Shown one piece after another: positions 23,028-42,872 of a stretch of 64,000 bases of DNA. Numbering within the stretch: position 1 is the stretch's first letter; every line of letters begins with the position of its first letter. The stretch is from Luscinia megarhynchos. Lineage: Eukaryota; Chordata; Aves; Passeriformes; Turdidae. Made by a program: the position numbers and the translations under genes. Under the pieces are notes generated by a model that saw nothing but the letters and a program-made list of their open reading frames with translations, did not search any database and had not been told where the DNA came from. The stretch covers positions 3,129,290 through 3,193,289 of the forward strand of contig CM067589.1 of the NCBI GenBank assembly GCA_034336665.1, written 5' to 3'.

Positions 23028-24105
23028 CTTTGCTTTGGTCTATACAAAAACAACTTACAGAAATAATAAAATCTTCCATTCCTGACCCACACTCCAGTAA
23101 CTGTCCATCCCTTTCCAGTCGGAGTGTTAAACCACCATCAGATCTAAAGCCTCTTTTAAAAAATGCGTTAGATAAGGGAGGAGGGGACGGAAACACACCA
23201 CTCACCGAAGAGAAGGGAAACGGGTTAAAATGTGCAACAAAGATCGGTACAAGGACACAGTTCCTAATGCTGGAGTCACTCCTCTATGGGGACTGGCAGG
23301 ACAGGGACACGAAGTCAGCTCCCAGCAGCTGATGGGAAAGAATGAAACCTCAGACACCCCGAAGGTCCTGGGACACGAACCCTTTGCTTTCAGCAAACTC
23401 TGGATTGGCCTGATTCTGTAGGAGTTTGCAGGAAGCAAAGGGTTTTTCCGTGTCAGATTCCTCTCCTAGAACACTAACACGCAGAACAAATTGTGGGGAA
23501 GTTAGAAAGCACAAACTTAAAGACGGCAAAAGCCGTTGGCACCATATTAAAAATAAAAAAGAAATATATATTCATAGAAAAGACTATTTTGCCAATGATA
23601 GATCACTAACGGTGCAAGGTTTGTGTTTTAAAGCTTCAGAAACAGTATCTTGGATGCTGGATGTGGCAGTAGGTGCTCGAAGCAGTCCCAGGAGGAAGGA
23701 CCTTCTCCACAGACCCACAGCGAAGAAAACAAATCGAAAAATAAAACCTCTCGTGGGAATGGAAAAGTTTTGTCTTCTCAGGCACTTCTGTCTCCCAAGT
23801 CCTTCTCACGAATGCTCAGCTCTGGGGCCACCCTCTTCTGCACAGAGAGAACACCTGCAGTGGCAGAGAACTTCCATCATCCACCGAGGGGAGGATTTGG
23901 GAGGAGACCAGAGTGGTCCCCTGAGCCAACAGGTGATGGGGACATTGATCCATGGCACCACCAGGGGCCCCGTGGTGGCAGCAGGGACCCGCAGCAGGGC
24001 AGCTGCCAGCAGCCAGCCCTGCCTCCCCTGGCCACCCGTGCTGGCACGGGGCTGGGCCCCCGCCCAGGTGTGCTGGCAGGTACCTGGTGTGGGGCTGCGG
24101 GCGGG

Positions 24106-31558
<7,453 letters not shown>

Positions 31559-34500
31559 GGCTGCTCTGCGGGGCGGGGAGGGGAGAGGTTACACCTCTGG
31601 GAGAGCCCAGGGTGCTGCAGGACCCTCCTGCCCCTGGATGGCACGGCAGCCCCCCGTGCAGCCACTGCGCAGCCCAGAGCAGATGGAGCCGATCCCTATC
31701 TGCCCTCCTCCCCCACTGGAGATGAAAGGCGGCACCGGGATGACGAACCCAAAGCTCAGCACTTTGCTGCTCGTGTTCAGACATGAAGCTGCGTCTCGCA
31801 GCGCTGTGCCTCACAACACCGTGTCTCACCGTGCCACGGCCAGGGTGTGGGTAGGCTCCGCCCGGCGCGCTGGGACACCACAAGCTGCAGGGTCCCCCAG
31901 CTGCCCACGAGCTTTTTAAAGATCCCTTTCCAGAGACAGGACCTGCAAAGGGCTGGGGACACGCCAGCAGCTCCATATGGCTGGAGCTCCAAGCATAAAA
32001 TGAACCTTTTTAGAAGCTTCCTGGGACACCTAAAGCACCTAAAAATAAGCAGGCAAAGCCACTGGCTCAGGTCTCCCACGGGTGCTCAGCACCACAGGCG
32101 CCCACGGTGTGGTCCGGGGCTGGGCACTCCCCACTCAGTGCCCGGACAGGGCAGCCCGGCACATCCCAACACTCAGGACAAACCAGCCAAGGCTGCTGGG
32201 AGCAGGGCTGGGATTTCCTTGTCTTTAATTTGGGGATACAATGGGAGGGAGGGTGGCTCATGGATTAATGCCTGAGCTCACTCAGGGCTGTGAGTCACCA
32301 GCCCTGCATCCAGGCCCCCGGCACGGCCAGGAGGGATGGAGGCAGGGGAGGAGGGAGGGTTGGAGACAGCACACGCCCAGCCCTCCGCTGACCCATCACC
32401 CAGGATTCCTACCCCTTCCCGGCGCAGGAGTGGAATGAGTCAGAGTTTCAGAGGCGATAAGCAGCGAAGGGAGCAGCTGCCGCCCGGCATACCTGGGCGC
32501 AGCAGCACCCACTTGCAAACAGCTAATTACAGCCTGCAGCGGCCCCGATTCCTGCGCCGGGCTGGAGCGGGGCGGCCGCGCTCCCCTGGCTCCGCTCCAG
32601 CCGCCAGCACAGCGCGGGGACCCGCAGGGACCAGCCGGGCTGGGACGGCAGCTTCGGGCCCCGGCACCGTCCTGGGGCAGCGAGGAGCCGGAGCTGAGCC
32701 CCCCGCCAGCCCTGAGCCCCCCGCCAGCCCGGCGGCTGAGTCAGGGCGTCGGGAGGTGGCGGGGACGCGCTCGGTGGGGCACGGGCTTGGCGCGGCGCGC
32801 CCCAGCGCTGCCGGCTGCTCCCAGGCAGCGCCGAGCCCTCGCCAGCTGCACAGGGAGGGATCCCAAACCCTCATCCAGATAGGAAACAGGAGTCACCACG
32901 CTTGTCACCACGCTTGTCCCCCCGGCTGGGAGCATCCTGCAATCCCCCCGCGCCTTCCCGGAGCCGCGGCAGGGCGCTGCTCATGCCAATCCAATATTTT
33001 TTTGAGCTGACAAGCAGCACTGGCAGACTCAGAGCAGCTATAATGGGCTGTGCATAATGCATGGTGGTCAGGCAACGGAGGGACCCTAATGGAGGCAGAG
33101 CCTTCCCACGCGGCAGGAGCTGGGGTGTCTGATCAGTGGGGCAGGACAGTGTGTGACACACGGTGCCAGGGGCGACAGCAGGGACAGCTCTGCTCCCCAG
33201 CCCGTGCCGCTGCAGGGATGGGCCGTGAGAGCCCCGGTGTGGAGCTGGGAGTGCCGCGGTGCTGCACTGGTATTTGGGAGTGCAAGTCCTTCAGCTGGGT
33301 GGCAGAGTCTCCAACTTGTGTTGGGAAACTCAAGAGAAACAATACTCGTGTCTTACGAAGTGTGGAAGTGGGAGAGCCCTCTGTGGCACTGGCAGGGCAC
33401 ACCACCATGGTGCAGGAGCAGGGTGAGCTGGCACCCAGCCCATCTGCAGAGCCCCAACACCCCAGGCAAACACTGGGAAACTGCCCTGGACAAGGTGGGC
33501 AGAGCTAAAGGCAGAAAAGAGCCCAGGCAGTAGCAAGACAGATCTGGCAGGGGCTGATGCTGCTGCACCATGGTTGAGCAGTGACATCCGCTTCACAATT
33601 TACAGGCATCAGACAGGCACTTAATTTTCCAAACCTCCAGGAGCTGGGCTCAGACACCGTACAGAGCCCTGCATTATGCATGAGCCACCCCTTCCGTCTG
33701 CACCGCGGCACCCAGGCACATCAAAAGGAGCTCTGGTGATCGGGCCAGGAGCCCCACAGAAGAGACCTGTCCTTGCCCTGAGCATCCCCCAACAGCATTT
33801 GCTCATCACCACAGGGGCCAGCGAGGCCAACAGCCCCCGAGGTGACAGAGCCAGTGGAGCAAATGCCAGACGCTCCTATGGTGAGCAGTGACATTTTCTG
33901 AACCCTGTGTCAAGCGTGCCCTGCTCATCACTCAGTGAGGGGCAGACACTGACAAAAGCTTCTCCCCCATCCTCCACAGCTTGGCTCTGTCCTCAGGTGT
34001 CCCCTCTCCTCCTCAGCAGATCAGCAGGAGAGGGGCACCAGGGTGCTGGTTACACCCGGGTTCACCTCATCAGGAGCCATTTCCTGGCAATGCTTCTAGG
34101 GAATGCTGCAGCAGGGAAGGACTCTCATGCAGGAGGGAGAAACAGGGTGTTATTTGGGGCACATGTGAAAATACCCATACTGAAGGGTCAGCCGTGAGCA
34201 GGGGGCATGTCTGGGTGAGCTCCAGCCCTCCCACATCAGGCCTGGGGGCAGGATGGTTGCTGCAGAGCCCAGCCCCTACCTTCCCCCCACACCAGGCTGG
34301 CAGAGCAGGAAGGGGAGAACAGTGAGGGCAGAACGCTGCCACCAAGGCCACTCCTGAGCCCCACTCCACACAGGCCTAGACCCCAGGGAAACAGGACCTG
34401 CTCCTGGGAACAGTGAGAAATCCCCCAGGAAACAGTGAGGCAGATGTGGGGGACTGCAGGTCTGGGGAGACCCTCCAGCCTGCTCCTGCACCTCAATGGG

Positions 34501-36694
34501 GAAGGGGCCAAGACACCTGAGGGGCTTCAACCACGGGGTACAGGACAGGCAGGGTCTTCAGTCAGCAAGCAGGGCACTGCCAGGAAAAGGTTAATCCCTC
34601 TCCCAGCAGCTCCCTCGGCCAGGAAGGCAGAGGAAGCTCCCGCAGGCTGCGGGGCACTGGCCAGCAGCTCATCCGCCCCCGGAGCCATTTGATCAGCGTC
34701 CAGGCAGCACCGGCCCCCCGGGACACCGTCTGTGGAGGAAGTCTCTGGCAAACACGCAGCCCCAAGCCTGACCAGCCCTTCTCACCAGCTGCTGTGAAGC
34801 CTTCAGCCTCGCCAGGCAGGACACAGCCAGCAGACAAGCAGCAGGAGAGCAGTGAGTGCTGCTTCATGCAGAAATATCTACTGCTCAGGGGCCTCTTGGG
34901 GAGCAGCAGCTGTGAGCCCCAGTGTGGGGTCACCCCAGTGGGTGCAGGTGGGGGGCACAGGGCACCCTCAGAAGCCCCAGGCAGGGGCTGCACCAGACCA
35001 GGCACTGGGTCTCAGGGTCAGTGGGTGTGAGGGGCAGCCTGAGCTCATCACATGCAGGTCCAGCCTGCCCTCACCCCAGCATGGAGCCCTGTGGGTGCCA
35101 GCAGGGGGCTGCCAGAGCCCCATCCTCACTCACATCCCCCAGGATGAAGTGTAACAGTGCCGGGGGGCTCCTCATGCAGCAGCAGCATGTGAGGGGCTGA
35201 GCTCAGGGGTGGGAGCGTGCAAGTGGCTGCAATTACAGTCGCCGAGGCTTTTAAGGAAAGGGAAGAGGCAGTTAAGGCAATTCAATAAATGCAGCACAAG
35301 AAAAGACTCTATTTTAGAAGCACTTACACTGCACACAAACCATCTCCGGTCCCCCCCTTCCTGGAGCAGCCAGGAATTAGCAACTGGCCCCAGCAGACAC
35401 AGCACAGTCTTCCCACAGGCAAGGGCACCCAGAGACACCTTGGAGAGCTGCACCTCGAAGTCCCCCAACACCCAGAGCCCCTGACAAGGTGCTCTGAAGT
35501 GACACCAAGGGCTCAGAGCTGGGGCAGCCGCTAACGAAGCCCTGCGGCCGCTGTACAAAAAGCTTCAGCGGTTTTGAAGAGGATCCTCGGGAACACGCAG
35601 CGGGAGCAGGCAGAGAAAGGAGCTTGTCAAGACCTCACCAGCATCAATGGGAAGCGTTCGAGTCAGATCCCAGCACCAGGAGCCCTTTCAATGGGGCTTT
35701 ACAGGGAAGATGAGTGGAAGAATTCAAAAGAGAACGAGAGCAGCTTGAAGTTTAATGAGGAGGAGACACCGGCAGGGGATCAGCTTCTCGTTAGAGCAGG
35801 CAAAACCACTGGCCTGGCCTTGCACACAAAGGAGCCCATGGCCTTTGTGTATGGATGTACCCAGGTCCAGAATGGCTCCTGGCTGTCCCAGCTCTGACGA
35901 CTTTGGGGCACTCAGGAAAGCCAGTGGGGTGCAGGAGCTCCAGATCCAGGCTATTTCACTGGAGGGGGCTCTCAACCTTTTTTATATTTCAGCTGCCCTG
36001 ATATTGTTATATTTGAACTGCTGAATGCCTCATGCAAAGCCCTGGCTCCTTTTGCTGGGTGTGCTGCATCCCCCTGAGCACCAGACCTGGCAGCAGAGCA
36101 GCCCCAGAATGCAGCAACTCTGCCACGACCTGCTGCACTCAGCTGATGCTCTCCATCAACCCACACCACGGCCCCAAAACACCTCGCCTGCACCTGAATT
36201 AACAGCTTCTGACAGCTCCAGCACACGCCAGGCCCAGGCTGTGATGTTTTGGCACTTCACATCACAAACTGACACAGTATTATCCATCAAGTGCTCTCCT
36301 ACTGCAAGAGCACGCACAGCAATGAGCATGACACCCATCCCCTGCTCCTGTGCAAGGGCAGGGCCCACAGCAGGACCCTCAGCCCTGGGAAGGCTCTCCC
36401 AGGGACATTCACCTGCCCAAGATCCACTGTGGGGTCTCTGGCAGTGCATCCCCCTCCCCACATCCCTAGCTGCTGGCACAGACACCTCCACCTGCACCAG
36501 CACCAGGATCAGGAGGACCCACATGGGCTCATCTCCTCCTCACAGTTTGCTGATCTCATTAGAATCATGTCTGGGAAAGATGGGAATTTGCCACTTGTCC
36601 ATGGAAAGGAGAACTGGCATGGTGAGATTAATCACAATTACTCCATCTGGATTAAAAAAAAAAAAAAATCATTATTTTGTTTCAATGAGTGTAA

Positions 36695-36709
36695 AGAACA
36701 AGCTGTTCT
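36695..36709. promoter_or_regulatory. Perfect steroid-receptor response element
   Basis: AGAACAAGCTGTTCT is a perfect inverted repeat of AGAACA with a 3-bp spacer, the consensus shared by glucocorticoid, androgen, progesterone and mineralocorticoid receptors. A further AGAACA half-site lies at 36713-36718. It sits in JUP intron 1, about 3.9 kb downstream of the probable JUP promoter. Function is inferred. Confidence 0.6.
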
Positions 36710-39454
36710 TTAAGAACACTGTAATTGCAGGCTCTGGACCTGGCTGGCCGTTCCCAGCTCCAGCCATGGTGTCCAGGACACAGGGTTTATCCAGAGGAGC
36801 TGGGGCAGTGAGGACAGCACAGAGGTGCTGAGCCCCGGCTTAATTTCTCCATCCAGTTGCATTACAGCTGCAAAGTTCAGACGCTTCACAAGAAATTATC
36901 ACCAACAGCCGTCAGCACCCGGCCTGTCGGAGCAAGTTAATGATTTGTCACCAGGGCTCTGCCCGCGCGTCACCGCGATTACGGCAGGCGCTGCCAGCAG
37001 CCAAAGGTCTCCCCCCCACACAGAAACACGCTTTTCATCCAGCCACCGACCCCCAAAAGCCACACGGGACCCCAGCGCCCCCACCCACGGGGTGTGTGCC
37101 CCCCGCCAGCACCGGGGCATCCCCCGAGGGCACGGCGCCGGCACCCGTCCCGCGGGGACACCTCCCAGGTGCGATCACCCAAGCGTGGGATATTGGGAAA
37201 ACACCGAGCACTCCGCCTCCGCCCGGCTCTGGGAAGGAGGCCGAGGAGGCGCTGGGAACAGGCAGCGCAGATGTCGCGGGCTGCCCGACAAGCCCCGGCA
37301 GCCGCGGCACGAGGCTCCTGCCCGGTTTCCAAAGCGATTCCAGAGTCCCAGGCGTGCCAGGATGCCTCCAGGCCCGGCAGCAGCCGCAGCAGAACCCATC
37401 GGGGATGGTGTATTTAGAAGGGTATTTCAAACCTCTGCTTAAATAGAAACATCTTCACCTCCCCCCACCCCGCGCAGCCATCGACAAACCGGGTGTGGCT
37501 GCAAAGCCGGCCCTGTTTAAGCACAGACGTGGTGTTGAGGTCAAGTTTTAAGCCTTTTTGGAGTGGGAGTAGCTGCACCTTCACACCCCTTTGTCCTCCG
37601 CTTTGTCAAGTATGTCCATGAGCAAAGAGGGGCAAAACCAACCCTCCCAGAGCAGAGAACGCGATTCAAGGCACCAGTGCAGCACTGGTGTCCTCCCGAG
37701 CTGCCATCCCCAGCCGTTTCCATTCCCACAGACCCTCCTGGGACACCCCACGGGGCTGAGACCACCTACCCCCACCCCTGGGTGCTCACACACCCTGTCC
37801 AGGTTGGGAAGCTCCAGCTGAATTCGGAGGTAGGCTTGTACTGCTGTAATAGACACTACATTGCTTTTTAACTTCTCTTAATTAGAAGCCACTCTAATTT
37901 AAACCTTCAAAACTAGCACAAGCGTCGGTACAGATGCTGCAATTAAAGTTCTGCAAGTTCTCTGTGCAGAGGCTCTGCTCCCCCGCCCTGCGGAGCGGGG
38001 CCAAGGGCAGCTTCGCTCCCAGGCTCTGCCATCTGCGAGCGGCAGCGCGCCCGGCAAAAGCGCCGTCTTAAATCCCGGAGATCTGGAAGTGTGATAAAAA
38101 GCCAAATCCCATCAAGCGCTCCCACACCAAACCACAGTCTTGAAGGGAAGCCGTCCTCCCAGGAGCGGGCTGAGCTGTGCAGATGTACCGCAGTGCCTGC
38201 CCGGCTGCGAGGGCTGAGCAAGGGTTTCAGGTGGGGGAAACAAAGGGGGGAGTTAATGGGATTAGGGCAGCGCCGAATGATGCACTGAAATACAGCAGGA
38301 GCAGAGGGGACATTCCCCAAGGCCCCCGGCTGCAGCCCGGCCACGATTCCCCCGCGGAGGCTCCGGGCACGGTGCACAAACTACCCGCACACCCAGCCCC
38401 AGGAGAGCCCTCCCAGCAGCCCGGCTTGTCCCCCCCAGCCCCCCCCGGGGATGAACGCGCTTCCTGGAGCCGGCAAGGACACGGCACATCGCCCAGACAA
38501 TAGACTGTAACGCCATTGTCTGACGGAGGGCCCCGCACGGCCGCCCCACCTTCCCCCAGCGCCCTGAGCCCTGGGGACCCGCGTCTGTCCCTGCTCCTGT
38601 CACAGCAGCCACAGTGCAAGGAGGGAGCACGATCCTCAGCCACGCTGCCAGGAGCTCTGCGCCTCCCCGTCCTGATGGCCAACTTGTTTAAGCCAAATTA
38701 GCAGTAAAATGGGTTTTTCATGACACTTCATGGAAATCCTCCAAAACAATGAGCGATCAGGCTTCAGATGTGCAAACACAGTTCCAGTGGGTGCCCTACA
38801 CCCGTCCAGCCAGCTCCGACACTGACAAGGACACAGAAATGGATCCCCTATAATTTTCTCATCGCTGCTTCCGGCTGGGCCGGACACTCCGAGAGCGGAG
38901 CCTGGAGCAGCCCCCGCGGACACTGCACCTGCCCTGGATGCGGCTGCCAGCCCGGAGCAAACGCCCCCGGCAGCGCTCCAGCCCCAGCCCCGCGGCAGCT
39001 GGCAGCGAGACGCTGCGCCCCCGGCCCCCCACCAGCCGATGGCAGACGGACACCAGAGCCGCGAGCTGCCAAAACCAGCACGACGTGGGCCGGAGCAGGA
39101 GGTGAAGCGACTGTGTCACGGGGTGCCCCCAGCCCCCACCACCCTTCTGGTATGGGAAAGCTGACAAGGGAACATCAAACCAGACATGGGACTCACCCAG
39201 GCACCTCAACAGCGTTACGGGGAAGCCGGGGGTGCAAGGGAGTTCCAGTCTGGCCGGAGAGGGTGCAGGCTGATGCCCTCACACCCGTGCAGGCACAATG
39301 GTGGCGCAGGTCACCCTGTCCCGTACCCAGCGCCTCCTGAGCGTTCACGCTCCTCTCCCAGGACACGTCTCCCCGCGCTGCTCGTATGACAACCCACGTT
39401 TGCCTTCTCTGGGCAACTCCCAGCAACATTTCAGCATTATCCTTTCATCTGTGC

Positions 39455-39510
39455 TGTAAACCTGATTAATTAAGCTAATCACTCAGCTAACGCAATTAGA
39501 GCGCTCTCTC
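39455..39510. promoter_or_regulatory. Cluster of homeodomain-type TAAT motifs
   Basis: Within a GC-rich stretch, 39462-39503 reads GATTAATTAAGCTAATCACT, then AGCTAACGCAATTAGAG: at least four TAAT/ATTA cores in about 40 bp, including the palindrome TTAATTAA. It looks like a compact enhancer or conserved non-coding element, but conservation cannot be seen from one sequence. Confidence 0.35.
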
Positions 39511-40377
39511 CTCTCCAAACATCAGACAAACAGCCAAGTTTCGCTCCCCCCGCCGTTTCCCGGTGCGGATGTCCGCTGTCAGGGGCTCAGCGGTCCGCAC
39601 GGTGCCCAGCACCCCTAACCCGCGGGGCGCTGTCTGGGTGATGTCAGGTCACCCGCATCCCCCTCGGCCCCCAGACCTCACATACCCGGCGGTGGGCGAG
39701 TGCAGCCCCGGCCCCGCGGGCAGGGACGGCGATGTCGAGGCGATCCGAGGTGGCCTCGAGAGCAGCACGCGGTGTCCCCAGGTGTGACTCCGGGCACGGA
39801 GCAGCCCAGTTTGCGCAAGAGCCCCACAGCACCGGGCGAGCGCCGTGCCAGGGCCTCGCCCGCCCAGAGCAGCTCCGGGCGGGGCCGGGGACAGAGCCAC
39901 CGCCCCGCACAGGAGCGCGGAGCCGCGACTCCCAAACCGGCTCCCGCGGCACCGGGAAGGGGCCGGGGCAGCCCGGCTGCCCATGGGGGAAGCCCCGGGG
40001 ACCCGCCCAACTGGTTCCGCGCAGGACCGGCCGAGCTCACGGGCAGCACACGCGGAGCCCTGCCCCAGACGGCGGCAGCGGGGCCGAGCCGGGACGCCCG
40101 GAGCTGCCTGGCCCGGACACCCAGGTCCTCCCCGCCCTAAGCACGGCCGCTCCCCAGCCCCGCACGGCGGAGTCCGGTGCAGCCCAGCCCGGAACGAGCG
40201 ACGGCCACGGCCCTGGCCCCGGGTCCGGCCGCCCCAACTCTGCTCACCGGACCGCGATCTCCGCCAGCCCGGTCCTCCGGACCCGTTCCCGCTCACCGCA
40301 GCGATCCCTGCCCAGTTCCGCCGGCCTACGGCCGCTCGCCGCCGCTCCCCCATGCCCGATGCTCGCTGACTCGGCTC

Positions 40378-40540
40378 TCACTCACCGCCGCTCCCCGTGC
40401 CCGGTGCCCCGCCCCGCTCACCGGCGCTCCCCATGCCCGGTGCGCTAGTCCCGCTCACCGCCGCTCCCCGTGCCCGGTTCCCCGGCCGCACTCACCGTCC
40501 CTCCCCGCCCGGTGCCCCGGCCCCGCTCACCGTCGCTCTC
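40378..40540 (-). repeat. JUP: 36-37 bp minisatellite carrying splice-donor motifs
   Basis: CTCACCG recurs at 40381, 40417, 40454, 40491 and 40526 (spacing 36, 37, 37, 35), each followed by a GCTCCCCGTGCCCGGT-like block. Related CTCACCG copies lie at 40253 and 40292. On the minus strand, the JUP sense strand, each copy reads CGGTGAG, a strong 5' splice site. Confidence 0.85.
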
Positions 40541-40840
40541 CGCCGCCCGCCCGCTCCTGCCCGAACAAAAGGCGAGCAGCGCCCCGCGCGCCGCCCCGCC
40601 CGCCCCGGGCCCCGCCCCCGCGCCGCTCCATCGCTATTGGATATCCCTCACGCCCATCAATCCCTGTTCCCGCCGGGCCCCGCCCCCGCCGGCCGTGTTT
40701 ATCCGCTCCCCATTGGCGGGGGCGCGGCCGCCCCGCCCCCTGCCCGCAGTTGATTGGCCAGCGGGGCGGGGCGCGCGGGGCGCGGCGGCGGCACAGCCAG
40801 GGCGCGACCACGAGGGGACCACCTGGGTGACGTCAGTGGG
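40526..40840 (-). promoter_or_regulatory. JUP: Probable JUP promoter and non-coding exon 1
   Basis: The minus strand of this CpG island carries three CCAAT boxes (ATTGG on + at 40636, 40712, 40753), GC boxes and a perfect CRE TGACGTCA at 40828-40835; no clear TATA box. Downstream, at about 40600-40530, a candidate exon (GGAGCGGGCGGGCGGCGGAGAGCGAC) runs into the donor GGTGAGCGG at about 40530. The orientation and distance fit the first exon of JUP. The exact start and donor are inferred. Confidence 0.5.
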
Positions 40841-40849
40841 CGCGGCCAG

Positions 40850-42840
40850 GTGGGGCCGGGAGCCGCCCCTGGGCGGGGCCGGGGGCGCGGGGACCCCCGG
40901 GCCGTGCGGGGACCCCCCGGGGCAGGAGCGCGGGGGCGGCAGGAAGCGGCGATCGGGAAGGACTCGGGGCTGCTGGCGCTGCGTCAAGCCGGGCCCCGCC
41001 GGACCGGTCCAGCCGGGCGCTGCCGCCGCGTCCCGGGCGAAGCCGCCGTCACCCAGTGCCCGAGTCATCCGCTGGGTACGTCCCAGCCCACTCAGGACCC
41101 CCAGGTGTGGGGAGCAGGGGGATTCTGCCCCGGGGAGAATGAGAAGGGAGCATTCTGCACCCCCACTGCCTGTACCGTTCCCTGGCACGTCTGGCTGTGA
41201 GCGCTGCCAGGCGAAGATTCTCAGCTCCGAAAGGAGGTGAGAGACAGAGTTTCACCGCCCCTGCAAGAAAAAGGCAATTCATGGCTGTGCGCGGAGCGGG
41301 AGATCCGGAGCACAGCGAGAGAGCTCTCGGCACAAGGAAATGGGCACAGGGCACAGCATGGCACGACGTGGCAGGGCACAGCGCAGCTGAGGTGTCAGCC
41401 AGAAATCTCGTTCACCCTCCCTTCTCAGTCAAGGTCGAGGGTGTCAGAGAAGCGCGACAATGCATTCACAGTGTAACCCATCCCTTCCTGCAGCCTTGCC
41501 CCCGCATCCCACCTTCATGTCCCAAATCAATCACTCTGTGTCTCTGCACCCCTGGCACCTCCCTGCAGCTCGACTCTCCGTGTCCTGGGGGACAGGATGG
41601 TGGCCGTGCTCACGGTCACAGCCGCTGCTGGGGTCACACCACCGCTCCCAGGGCTGCTGCTCCTGCCTGGCACTCTCAGGCGTGACGGATGCAGCCAGCA
41701 CCTGCACATCCAGTGGCTGCAGGTGGGAGCAGGGAAGGGACCCTGGGCATCCCTGCAAGGGGCTTTGCCTGGTGCCAGTAATCAGTGGGAGCAAGGAGCT
41801 GTCTTCTCCACCTGAGTGTGGGGCTGGGGAGGGGAGTCAGAGCAGGGCGGAGGCCCAGTGCCACCCTCGCCCAGCTGTTGGGAAGATCCGCAGGCCTTTG
41901 TCCCCTGGGCCGCGGTGCCAGCGCTGGGCTCAGTGCTTTCGGTGCTCATCAGTCCGCGAGTGCCGCCGGCCACACCCCACCGGGCTGGCACTCCCCTCCC
42001 GAGGCGGCTGTGACCCATCGGTGACAAACCCCGCTCCTCCCGAGTGATCGGACAGCCCTGTCCCGGCGCAGGGGTGCAGTGGGTGCTCCCTCCCAGCGCT
42101 GCCCCCCGAGCTGTGCCCACAGGTCTGGGGGTTCAGCTCCTGCCCCTCGCCCAGTGCCCCGCGGAGCTGGAAAAGCCCCGGTGAATAGGGGTTCCAGGCA
42201 GGGCAGGGTGGGGTGCTGGCAGCCTCTTGCCACCCCCTTCCTTCCATTCCCATCCCTTCCCTCCCCCGGGGCCAACGCTGTGATTCAGCCTCTCAGTTTC
42301 AGTCCTCGTCGCCAATTTCCATGCGGAGCGGGAGCAGGGCGGGGAGGAGCGAGCGGCCGCACGCTGCCCGTGGGGACTGGCACGGGCTTGGCAGCACCAA
42401 CGGCGACCCCCAGCGGGCCCCAAAACGCCCTGATGCAGGCAGGAGGGTCATCCCACCCTGCCACCCCGACCTTCACCGGGGATGCACATGCAGGAGCAGG
42501 ATGATGCATCCCCAAGGAGCAGTGTCACGGTGCTGCACTCCAAAACAACCACAGGTCATGCATATCACACCCCAAAAATGGGGTAGGACATGGTGCCCTC
42601 TGGCCACCTGACAGCCTCCCCTGCAGAATGAGGGGGTCATTGATCTCCGTGGATGTCCCACTCAGGAAATCCAGAGCCTCACAGGAGCCAGGCTGCTTTC
42701 ATGGCCTCTATGGGTCCACAAGCTCCCCAAGGTTACCTGTGGGGACATCCAGGCCTGAAGTCATTCCTTCTTCTCCCACAGCAGGGCCTCTCCCACCCTG
42801 AGCTCCTGGATCCCATGGTGGCAGCACATGGAAGGTGGAG
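40850..42840. other. Gene-free stretch between JUP and P3H4
   Basis: No supportable coding exon. The left part (to about 41050) continues the CpG island; the rest is GC-rich unique sequence. The P3H4 transcript ends just to the right, so JUP and P3H4 are in tandem on the minus strand. Confidence 0.5.
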
Positions 42841-42866
42841 GCAGCCATGAAAAGACCAGTCTGGAT

Positions 42867-42872
42867 TTTATT
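42867..42872 (-). terminator. P3H4: P3H4 poly(A) signal
   Basis: AATAAA on the minus strand, 825 nt after the stop codon, in an AT-rich patch. A message ending near 42845 would have a 3' UTR of about 850 nt. Confidence 0.7.

Larger units (their letters stand above)
31600..40500. other. JUP: JUP intron 1, with probable regulatory DNA
   Basis: About 9 kb without a supportable gene. I see a CpG-rich patch at about 32540-32860 with an AP-1 site TGAGTCA at 32736-32742, a perfect steroid-receptor palindrome at 36695-36709, an A15 run at about 36654-36668, a CpG-rich stretch at about 36960-37400 and 37970-39060, and a cluster of homeodomain-type TAAT motifs at about 39460-39505. Confidence 0.5.

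Noticed and set aside
39649..40353. 234-codon minus-strand frame (and overlapping + frames) in the CpG island
   Set aside because: Low-complexity Arg/Gly/Pro/Ala sequence with no domain; open only because of high GC and the minisatellite.
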